DNA of 56,903 bases, from positions 1 to 56,903 of the forward strand of contig JAGLWT010000034.1 of the NCBI GenBank assembly GCA_023133295.1. Reading direction: 5' to 3'. Both the position numbers and the translations under genes were made by a program. The stretch's first letter is position 1, and the number at the start of each line of letters is the position of its first letter. Source of the stretch: a bacterium. Its GTDB lineage: Bacteria > AUK180. Under the pieces are notes generated by a model that was not told where the DNA came from, searched no databases, and was given only the letters and a program-made list of their open reading frames with translations. Shown in pieces: positions 49,623 through 56,903 of this stretch.

Positions 49623-52600
49623 TTACTTTATGATCGCGACCTTCACTACTTTTATTGCGTCCGCATCATTGGAGATATGACAAATATAAATACCTACTGC
49701 GACGCTTTCGCCATCTTCATTTGCCAGATCCCATTCCCATTCTGACTGACCGTCCGCGTCCGTTTCCAATACCAGTTCGCCCGCCACCGTATATATCCTG
49801 ATGGTCACATCTTCTGTGAGCCGGCTGAAAGTAATATGATCACCGGAAAGGTCTTTATTCCAGGGATTCGGATATATTAATATATCATCAAGCGTATCCG
49901 CATAGCTTTTGATGAGTGTAAGTCCTGACTCAAATGGGATATTGGCTTCCGAAACAGTATCGGGCGAGATTACAGTGAAGTAAGTAGTATCAGCGCATGA
50001 AATGCCTATCGTATGTCCATTTACGGCATCAGCAGATATATCGAGGCAAACGAAATATTTCTTTGCTGTTGTGCCGATGATCTGATCCGCAATATTAATA
50101 TCTGTTGTTCCACTTGTAAATGTTCCTGTTCCGATCAAAGTATCGTCAGCAACTGAAAAACTATCATCGCCGTTATCAAGATACACCTTCGCTGCGGAAA
50201 CATCATTATCATCAGCTGTACCGATCAAGTCGGCCTTTATTATAGACAATGTTGCCGATTCATTCGAGGTAGATAAAGTGAGTTGCTCAAATACCTGGTC
50301 ACGAGTACCCGCTTTTGCTGCGGCTACAGCCAGATCGGCAGGCAGAACCGTTATCGGATCGGGAGCATCGGTGACAATAACCGAAGCGGATAAATATGGC
50401 GTGAATACAGCCATCTGATCGGGAGACATGATAGTAAAATTGGAGCTGTCTGATATGCTTATGGTAAATGTATTTCCAATAGCGGCCGCGGGATTAAGAT
50501 CAATTACGATAAAATACACAGAACTTGTTGTGATGATATTCTGATCAGTGATATTAATATCCACAAGTCCCGATGCAAAGGTACCGCTGCCGAGCAAAGT
50601 ATCTTCCGCCGAAGAATATGTAGAATTCCCGTTATCCGCATAGATCTTGATCGAGCTTACATCTGAATCTACATTGGTTCCATTTCCCTCCACTGTGATA
50701 TCCGTCCAGAATGCATTATCCGCATCCGCTGATAGTGTGAAATTCGACATTAAAACATCTGCTGTTCCCTGCATTTCGGAAGCAGGTGCATCATCGCTGA
50801 TCGAGACAGTTACGGTATTCGATGAAATCGCAATATTTTCACCGAATTCCGATGTATTAGAAGTAGCATCGATAGCAATAGAGCTTAATACCGCATCCGC
50901 GGAAAGATCTATTTCTGTAAATGAAAAGTTACCGCTGCCGTCGGTGTTCTGAGTTGTATAGTATTCATATCCTTCACCATAACCTGTTGGGTCAGCGTTT
51001 ACACCGGCAGTAGAATTATTTACGATATATAGCTCGACCTCAATATTTGCCGCCGCCGTTCCGTTAACCGTATAAGTATCAACTCCTGTCTGAACGATAT
51101 CTGTTATTACAGGGAAATTCAGGTTTTCATTCGGGCCGGTATCAACATCACCTGCGTCATTCGGATTTACACCGTCTGCAGCAAGGTCAATACCCAATCC
51201 CGCATTTGAAAATATGGAATTTCCTGAAATCCTATTATAATCGTTATTATCGCCATGAACCCACACACCATCCTGACCATTATAAGCAATAATATTTGCC
51301 ATACCTGCAATTGTTCCACCTATTGTGTTTGATTTAGCACTACTACCTTCAACTTGTATACCATTCCTTGAATTACCCAGATCAAGAGTACCGGTCACAT
51401 CTGTTCCAATGTAATTACCAATGACCTTATTATCTGTACTAATAATACTGACACCGCTCCAATTATTACCTGATATGATATTTCTTGCACCTGCTACAGT
51501 TCCACCTATTGTATTTGAATTGCCACTACTTACTATTCCATCCCAGGAATTACCTAAATCCCCAGTGCCAGATGCATTTGTACCTATGTAATTACCTGTG
51601 ATTATATTATTAGATGTTCCAGCTCCTTCAATATATACTCCATACAAGTTATTCCCTGATATGATATTTCTTGCACCATCAACTGTTCCACCAATTATAT
51701 TTGATTTAGCTCCACTACAAATGTATACACCGATAAATGAGTTACCCAAACCTGCGGTTCCGTTTACATCCGTTCCGATGTAATTGCCAAGAACAACATT
51801 ATTATCAGTACCACTGTCATCGATAATGACACCATTTTCATCATTGCCGGATATAATATTTCTCGTACCTGCATCTGTCCCACCAATAGTATTGGATTTA
51901 GCACCACTCAAGATGTATACACCATTCTGTGTATTACCTAAAGCCGCGTCACCAGCGGCATTCGTTCCAATGTGATTACCCATAACTATATTGTTATCCG
52001 AACCGCTGCCGGAGATCAAAATACCTCCCAAATTACCTGATATGATATTCCTTTCTCCAACTGTGGTGCCGCCAATTCTATTTGACTGTGGTCCAGCATT
52101 TATATAAATACCCTGGTTGGTATTGCCAATAGCTCCCGTACCGGTTAGATTGGTTCCTATGTAATTACCAATAATTACATTATTATCCGTACCGCTGCCA
52201 CTGAGATATACACCATTATTGTTATTACCGGATATAACATTTCCTGACCCGGGAATTGTACCCCCTATAGTATTTCCCTGGGCACTGTCGGTAATAATCA
52301 CGCCATGGGAAGCATTACCCAAATCAGAAGTACCATTGACATCCGTGCCAATATAATTGCCGAGGACCTTATTATTATCCGTGCCGATGCCATAGATATT
52401 AATTCCACCGTTGTTCCCGGATATAATATTTCTTGCTCCTGCAACTGTCCCACCAATTGTATTTGATAAAGCACCTCCGGTGATAGATATTCCATTAATA
52501 GTATTACCTAAATCAGCTGTACCATTAACATCTGTTCCGATATAATTACCAAGAACCCGGTTATTATCTGTTCCTAAATCGGTAATATTAATGCCATATT

Positions 52601-54497
52601 GATCATTACCCGAAATAATATTTCTGGTACCTGCAACTGTTCCACCTATGGTATTTGAAGTTGCTCCACTTGCTATGAAAACACCGCTCCAGCCATTACC
52701 TAAATCAGCAGTTCCATTTACATCTGTACCTATATAATTTCCAATTATTATATTATTATCCGTACCACTACCCCAGATTACGATACCGACCTGGTTATTT
52801 CCCGAAATGATATTTCTTGCTCCGGCAATTGTACCACCAATTATATTTGATTGGGCACCACCATTGATATATATACCAAAAGATGAATTACCTAAATCAG
52901 CGGTTCCATTCACATCCGTACCAATGTAGTTACCAAGGACTTGATTATTATCCGTACCACTGCCATATATTTCAATACCACAGTTATTATTACCCGAAAT
53001 GATATTTCTTGCACCCGCTACTGTCCCACCAATTATATTTGACTGAGGACCATCCCAGATGCGGATACCATACCAAGAATTTCCAAGATCAACAGTACCG
53101 GTTACATCTGTACCAATGTAATTACCAAGGATAACATTATTATCCGTACCACTGTTATAGATATATATGCCATTCTGGTCATTGCCTGATATGATATTTC
53201 GTGTACCTGCAATTGTCCCGCCAATTGTATTTGATTGAGCACTACCAGTGATTTCGATACCTTGCTGTGAATTACCCAGGTCCGCTGTACCGTTACAATC
53301 CGTTCCTATATAATTACCAATAATTTTATTATTTGTTGCAGAACCGGTTAAGAAAATACCTGATTGATTATTACCGGAGATTACATTCCCTGACCCGGCA
53401 ATTGTACCTCCTATGGTATTTCCCTGAGCACTGTTAGTAATAATTACACCATCACTTGCATTACCCAGGTCAGAAGTACCATTGACATCTGTGCCAATAT
53501 AATTACCGATGACTTCATTATTATCCGTACCGCTGCCGGAGATAAAAACACCTCCAAAATTACATGATACGATATTCCTTTCTCCAGCTGTGGTGCCACC
53601 AATTATATTTGACTGGGGTCCATTCGTTATATAAATACCCTGGTTGGTATTTCCAATAGCTCCCGTACCGGTTAGATTGGTTCCTATGAAATTACCAATA
53701 ATTACATTATTATCCGTGCCACTGTTAATCATATAAATACCGCGATCGTTATTGCCGGATATTACATTCTTGGCACCGGCGACTATTCCACCAATTGTAT
53801 TTGAACTAGCGCTATTTGCTATGTATACACCACTGGATGAATTACCTAAATCCACCGTGCCGGTTACATTTGTACCGATGAAATTACCAAGGATAACATT
53901 ATTATCCGTACCACTGCCACTGAGATATACACCATTCTGGTTATTGCCTGATATGATATTTCCTGTACCTGTAATTGTCCCGCCTATGGTATTTGATTGG
54001 GCACCATTAGTGATGCATACACCATGCAATGAATTACCCATGTCAACCGTGCCTGTAACATCAGTTCCGATGTAATTATTGACGATAAGGTTATTGTTGC
54101 AGCTATCAATGAAAATACCATTGCCCCCGAAATTATTTATTACCAGTCCTGAAATGACATTATTGTCTGAACTGATATGGAGTCCTGTAGTGACTGCACC
54201 TGCATTTGTGCCATCAATGATGATATCTTGTGTACCGGCATCTATAAATGTACCGCTATCCCAGTTGTCATTTATATTTGGTAATGCACTAGTTGGCTGG
54301 ATAGTGAATGGTACAGATCCCGGGATACTGAAGTCTATTGTATCAAAACCAATGCTCCCATTTGAATCCAATATCGCCTGACGCAGTGAACCTGCACCCG
54401 AATCATTGGTATTTATAACTGTGTATGTTGCAGCAAAAATATTCGCGTTAAATACGGCAAACAGTAACATCAATGAAAGAATCGTGAATTTTTTCAT
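49623..54497 (-). CDS. Giant secreted parallel beta-helix repeat protein with C-terminal sorting domain
   Basis: A 1624-residue exported protein. Start at ATG 54497 (GGAGGG upstream) gives a clean signal peptide ending NIFA-ATYTV; an earlier ATG is less likely. After a 'NDSGAGSLRQAI' motif typical of such proteins comes a right-handed beta-helix of about 15 units of 63-64 residues (SNTIGGT..G..NIISGN..GV.I.GSGTDNN...GNYIGTDV.GT.DLGNS.). Then an Ig-like stretch, two related ~125-residue domains (each with DNG(N/D)..YSSAEDTL/FSVADDTL and IIxTxxxYFV), and a C-terminal domain IYPNPWN...VTIRIYTVAGELV...GIYICHI typical of secretion/surface-sorting tails. Probably an adhesin or polysaccharide-interacting surface protein. 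Confidence 0.9.
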   Translation of the reverse strand: MKKFTILSLMLLFAVFNANIFAATYTVINTNDSGAGSLRQAILDSNGSIGFDTIDFSIPGSVPFTIQPTSALPNINDNWDSGTFIDAGTQDIIIDGTNAGAVTTGLHISSDNNVISGLVINNFGGNGIFIDSCNNNLIVNNYIGTDVTGTVDMGNSLHGVCITNGAQSNTIGGTITGTGNIISGNNQNGVYLSGSGTDNNVILGNFIGTNVTGTVDLGNSSSGVYIANSASSNTIGGIVAGAKNVISGNNDRGIYMINSGTDNNVIIGNFIGTNLTGTGAIGNTNQGIYITNGPQSNIIGGTTAGERNIVSCNFGGVFISGSGTDNNEVIGNYIGTDVNGTSDLGNASDGVIITNSAQGNTIGGTIAGSGNVISGNNQSGIFLTGSATNNKIIGNYIGTDCNGTADLGNSQQGIEITGSAQSNTIGGTIAGTRNIISGNDQNGIYIYNSGTDNNVILGNYIGTDVTGTVDLGNSWYGIRIWDGPQSNIIGGTVAGARNIISGNNNCGIEIYGSGTDNNQVLGNYIGTDVNGTADLGNSSFGIYINGGAQSNIIGGTIAGARNIISGNNQVGIVIWGSGTDNNIIIGNYIGTDVNGTADLGNGWSGVFIASGATSNTIGGTVAGTRNIISGNDQYGINITDLGTDNNRVLGNYIGTDVNGTADLGNTINGISITGGALSNTIGGTVAGARNIISGNNGGINIYGIGTDNNKVLGNYIGTDVNGTSDLGNASHGVIITDSAQGNTIGGTIPGSGNVISGNNNNGVYLSGSGTDNNVIIGNYIGTNLTGTGAIGNTNQGIYINAGPQSNRIGGTTVGERNIISGNLGGILISGSGSDNNIVMGNHIGTNAAGDAALGNTQNGVYILSGAKSNTIGGTDAGTRNIISGNDENGVIIDDSGTDNNVVLGNYIGTDVNGTAGLGNSFIGVYICSGAKSNIIGGTVDGARNIISGNNLYGVYIEGAGTSNNIITGNYIGTNASGTGDLGNSWDGIVSSGNSNTIGGTVAGARNIISGNNWSGVSIISTDNKVIGNYIGTDVTGTLDLGNSRNGIQVEGSSAKSNTIGGTIAGMANIIAYNGQDGVWVHGDNNDYNRISGNSIFSNAGLGIDLAADGVNPNDAGDVDTGPNENLNFPVITDIVQTGVDTYTVNGTAAANIEVELYIVNNSTAGVNADPTGYGEGYEYYTTQNTDGSGNFSFTEIDLSADAVLSSIAIDATSNTSEFGENIAISSNTVTVSISDDAPASEMQGTADVLMSNFTLSADADNAFWTDITVEGNGTNVDSDVSSIKIYADNGNSTYSSAEDTLLGSGTFASGLVDINITDQNIITTSSVYFIVIDLNPAAAIGNTFTISISDSSNFTIMSPDQMAVFTPYLSASVIVTDAPDPITVLPADLAVAAAKAGTRDQVFEQLTLSTSNESATLSIIKADLIGTADDNDVSAAKVYLDNGDDSFSVADDTLIGTGTFTSGTTDINIADQIIGTTAKKYFVCLDISADAVNGHTIGISCADTTYFTVISPDTVSEANIPFESGLTLIKSYADTLDDILIYPNPWNKDLSGDHITFSRLTEDVTIRIYTVAGELVLETDADGQSEWEWDLANEDGESVAVGIYICHISNDADAIKVVKVAIIK
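51330..54000 (-). repeat. Coding tandem array, ~192-bp units
   Basis: About 15 imperfect units of 189-192 bp, each encoding one SNTIGG...GNYIGT...LGN turn set. Units beginning 'GAIGNTNQGIY' and followed by 'GERNI' occur twice (about 53560-53680 and 52020-52140), and units 'TSDLGNAS.GVIIT' occur twice, so blocks of two to three units have been copied within the array. Confidence 0.85.
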
Positions 54498-54837
54498 AAA
54501 GCCCTCCGAATCGTTAGTATCTTTTAGCATAATTTCGCAATTATTTCAATATTTTCTGAGAAGCGTTCACGGGTTTAAAAGTTCAAGGTTATGCTTCGCA
54601 GAGCACAAGGGACACGCTGCGCAGTGGACCCAGGGACAAGTGGACGGTTGATAGGATGATAAGTTGATAGGGTTGTAGGCATAAGCATAGTGAAAAGTGA
54701 ATAGTGGGGGAAAACGCAAGGAGTAAATGCCAGATGGATCAGTTCAATGGAGATGAGATTCAAAGATATGTGGAGACTGTTTTCGTTTGGTTCTATACAT
54801 TGCGAAGAGTGTACAATTGCTTCACAATTTTCAACTC
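54498..54837. repeat. Repeat-rich spacer
   Basis: Contains TTTAAAAGTTCAAGGTTATG, GGACACGCTGCGCAGTGGACC, GATAGGATGATAAGTTGATAG, GGGGGAAAACGCAAGGAG and a truncated hairpin-family member GCCAGATGGATC, then the upstream part of the structured element. No gene. Confidence 0.6.
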
Positions 54838-54955
54838 TCCGCTTGGAACTTTTGCACCGGGACAGACGAACGCCTGCAGCGTACGACATGTCCCATATCT
54901 TGGTTGGGGTGCGGCGTGATATGATTGTGACAGGATAATTAATGGGGTAAGCGAA
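54838..54955 (+). ncRNA. Structured repeated element, copy B (candidate ncRNA or folded repeat)
   Basis: The counterpart of 35549-35666. GGGACA (54859-54864) and TGTCCC (54889-54894) keep the stem; the inner stem is ACGCC/AGCGT with one mismatch; the outer TCCGCTT (54838-54844) pairs with AAGCGAA (54949-54955) except one position. Both copies are followed by ATATTG-TTTTTCG-TTACGGATGTG and lie between two minus-strand genes. Confidence 0.45.
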
Positions 54956-55013
54956 ATATTGATTTTTCGGTTACGGATGTGTTTTTTTTCCTTAACCACT
55001 TGTGCGCTTGTAC

Positions 55014-55508
55014 TTACTTGATCCGTATGATCTTGAAGATCTTCGGCTCCCAATAAGGGTTGCCGCTGTATTCGGAAATACGGACTTTCTTACCGCTTGA
55101 AGGGCTGTGAATCATTTTCCCTTTGGAGACCACGATACCAACATGGCTGGGCTTGGTCTTGGATGCGATAAGAAAAAATATCAGATCGCCGGGGCGTTCT
55201 TTACCTCTGGGTATCTCCCTGCCTTCTTTGACCTGATCCTTTGAAGACCTGGCTAATGTTACGCCGAGATCGGAAAATACTCTGTACACGAGGCCGGAAC
55301 AATCAAATCCATTCTTATCCGTACCACCGTACTTGTATGGACAACCCTTGTATTTCATCGCTCTCTTTACGACAAGTTTTCCGAATTCTCCGGAAGAACC
55401 GATAAAGCCCGTTTCTTCCACTACCACCAGACCGGAGCAGCCGGTGAATAATGTTGCGGTCAAAATACATAAGGCGAACAGGACTCTCGTCCTAAATATT
55501 TTTTTCAT
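55014..55508 (-). CDS. NlpC/P60 family peptidoglycan endopeptidase lipoprotein
   Basis: The 164-residue protein has a lipoprotein signal ending LFTGC (Cys24) and an NlpC/P60 domain with the catalytic Cys70 in GFDCSGLVYRVF, His122 in PSHVGIVV and a third polar residue near His134. It cleaves peptide crosslinks in peptidoglycan. The gene is 9 bp after the CreD-like gene and probably co-transcribed. Its 3' end runs close to repeat sequence. Confidence 0.92.
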   Translation of the reverse strand: MKKIFRTRVLFALCILTATLFTGCSGLVVVEETGFIGSSGEFGKLVVKRAMKYKGCPYKYGGTDKNGFDCSGLVYRVFSDLGVTLARSSKDQVKEGREIPRGKERPGDLIFFLIASKTKPSHVGIVVSKGKMIHSPSSGKKVRISEYSGNPYWEPKIFKIIRIK

Positions 55509-55517
55509 ATAATACTC

Positions 55518-56723
55518 TTAATTCTTTCCGATCTTATTCCAATCAACTTTTGCCGTGAGCTGCATCAGTATAAAGAGCGTGATGACTGACATAATAGTTA
55601 CCATTAATCCTGAATACCCCTCAAAAAAGTGCACATAAGTAAAGATCACCAGATAAATAAGCTGAGCCACTCCGGCCTTAAAAAAGGCGAATTTCGCGCT
55701 CGCTACTATCCTCAAATATGAAACAACGAGAAAGATCGATACAACTGATGATATGGAAAATGCCAATAATAGCGGTATATGATCCGCCAAATAAGCTAAA
55801 AGCAGGTGAAAGGAGAAGAATGATGCGGCAAGGAAAAGAAAATGCATCGGGTGAAGGTCTATCTTTCCCAAAAGACTTATCACGAAGATCACAATAAAAA
55901 AGAAAAGCAGGGATACCGGCGCGAAGTAGCTAACTTTAGCTACCCACGGTCCCGGATTTAATTTATCAGGAACCTTTACACCGATATTGAATCCGGAAAG
56001 AAGATTCTCAAATTTCCATGTGAGCAGATTTTTTCCCTCATTTTCAGTTTTCGTGGTCGGTGATATGGTATCCTCCGGAAAATCATAATCGAGGAAATCG
56101 GTCCCTATATTGAGAGAAAAGTTCTTTATCTTGCCAATACTGTCATACTGAGAAAAACCATACTCCCAAATGTCGCTGCCGCGGGATACATAGGCAACCG
56201 AGAAGCTTATCTTCTCCATCTTATTGATATTAAACTCATACGAGATAACATTAGAGCTGATGTCAAGGTCAATTTGCTCGCCGTTAACTGAGAATCGGAA
56301 GTCATCATATATCGTTCTATCCGATGGCATAGTGAAGTAAACAGTAACTTTCTTAGAATTGACATTCTCGGTACTGAAGACATATTCACCCGAGAAAGCC
56401 ACTTTATAAAGATTATACCAGAGCAAGCCCTTCTTTCTGGGTTCATAATTCAGATTTACATCAATATCACTTGAATAAAGGGGAATATTATGAGTTATCG
56501 TATGAGTATATCTCTTTCCGTCCTTATCTAATTTCTGCTGATAAGTAAACCATTTGATAATAGGTTGATATTGAACCTGTTCGCTTCCCCACAAAGATGC
56601 TACCGATTTCTTGATCGATGAATACATATTGCCTGATCTCAAGGAAGTTACACTTCCGAGAATGACCCATGCAATCCATGATACCACAAATATCGCTATT
56701 ATAGGCAAGATCTTCTTTACCAT
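55518..56723 (-). CDS. CreD-like inner-membrane protein
   Basis: The 401-residue protein matches CreD in layout: an N-terminal membrane helix, a large periplasmic domain beginning with a SLWGSEQVQYQPIIKW segment and ending near residue 265, and about six C-terminal helices that include LHPMHFLFLAASFFSFHLLL, close to CreD's LHPMQYLL...FYLLLLAL. In enterobacteria CreD is in the CreBC regulon and affects envelope stress and colicin resistance. No creBC genes are in the window. GGAGGT precedes the ATG. Confidence 0.8.
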   Translation of the reverse strand: MVKKILPIIAIFVVSWIAWVILGSVTSLRSGNMYSSIKKSVASLWGSEQVQYQPIIKWFTYQQKLDKDGKRYTHTITHNIPLYSSDIDVNLNYEPRKKGLLWYNLYKVAFSGEYVFSTENVNSKKVTVYFTMPSDRTIYDDFRFSVNGEQIDLDISSNVISYEFNINKMEKISFSVAYVSRGSDIWEYGFSQYDSIGKIKNFSLNIGTDFLDYDFPEDTISPTTKTENEGKNLLTWKFENLLSGFNIGVKVPDKLNPGPWVAKVSYFAPVSLLFFFIVIFVISLLGKIDLHPMHFLFLAASFFSFHLLLAYLADHIPLLLAFSISSVVSIFLVVSYLRIVASAKFAFFKAGVAQLIYLVIFTYVHFFEGYSGLMVTIMSVITLFILMQLTAKVDWNKIGKN

Positions 56724-56903
56724 ATGACCTCCTTCTTACTGTTTATTTTATCCCATTCACTGTTTATTTTCAAGTATTCTGCTTTGCTCTTTACAAAGCG
56801 AGGGCCCTGTAAAACTCTATTTTGGGTGTTCTGATTGATGAAGACGGAAAAAGAGCCTCAGCCCGAAGGGGATATCAGCTTTGAATTGTCAATGTAAAAT
56901 TGA
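56724..56903. other. End region, no supported gene
   Basis: TTATTTTATCCCATTCACTG strings and then a short plus-strand frame (about 56814-56883) that reads like protein (GVLIDEDGKRASARRGYQL, stop) but has no start in the window region seen. I do not call it. Confidence 0.4.

Noticed and set aside
56814..56883. Plus-strand frame ending GKRASARRGYQL
   Set aside because: Only about 24 codons, no start signal and no recognised family.
1..56903. tRNA, rRNA or known riboswitch
   Set aside because: I looked in the gaps for cloverleaf ends and conserved T-arm sequence and saw none; a covariance-model search would be needed to exclude them.

Overview
The window reads as a chromosomal segment of an uncultivated Gram-negative-type bacterium. 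It has lipoprotein signal peptides, a murein transglycosylase, an NlpC/P60 lipoprotein, and a secreted beta-helix protein ending in a PNPW-type C-terminal sorting domain of the kind common in FCB-group and candidate-phylum genomes. Base composition looks AT-leaning. I cannot place it below 'candidate phylum or FCB-like' from sequence alone. I see no rRNA, tRNA, CRISPR array or intact transposase.

Layout. (1) 67-10113, minus strand: a tight housekeeping operon transcribed M50 protease - trpS - scpA - scpB - rluB-type pseudouridine synthase - cmk - plsC - rpsA (with a 150-residue Glu/Lys tail) - methyltransferase-like - hypothetical - lipoprotein. (2) 10206-12030, plus strand: a TPR protein and a lytic transglycosylase/LysM lipoprotein. 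(3) 12.0-35.7 kb: an accessory and defence region in a sea of short dispersed repeats. It holds a MntA/HepT toxin-antitoxin pair, a RhuM fragment, a SIR2 protein whose C-terminus carries an HEXXH metallopeptidase-like motif, small membrane proteins and lipoproteins, an OLD-family ATPase/TOPRIM nuclease with a membrane partner, a HAD - Shedu - NA37-like - RelA/SpoT block, a single-chain restriction-modification enzyme (type ISP/IIG-like), a treble-clef zinc-finger protein, and a CsgG-like/FGE-sulfatase fusion. (4) 35.7-49.1 kb, minus strand: a catabolic cluster. A three-subunit molybdenum hydroxylase (xanthine dehydrogenase family) leads directly, mostly with 4-nt overlaps, into AllH, FdrA/AllF (split into two genes) and AllG, then a CaiB-type CoA-transferase, a cyclase-family hydrolase, a nitrilase-superfamily amidase and an S9 peptidase. 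(5) 49.6-56.7 kb, minus strand: a giant beta-helix protein with about 15 repeats of about 64 residues, an NlpC/P60 lipoprotein and a CreD-like membrane protein.

How things fit together. The catabolic cluster looks like a route in which an N-heterocycle is hydroxylated, its ring opened, a carbamoyl group removed by an AllFGH-type transcarbamylase, and the remaining amide or acid hydrolysed and activated with CoA; the substrate is not determined. In the defence region, fragments of the restriction enzyme's 3' end recur at the module boundaries (about 23.75 kb and 20.3 kb). This suggests that the HAD-Shedu-NA37-RelA block was inserted into the last codons of the restriction gene, and that the OLD/membrane pair is bounded the same way. 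The restriction gene and the zinc-finger gene share a duplicated promoter. Outside genes, the sequence is a mosaic of simple-sequence strings, hairpins with compensatory changes, palindromes, about 125-bp repeats and a roughly 120-bp structured element present twice.
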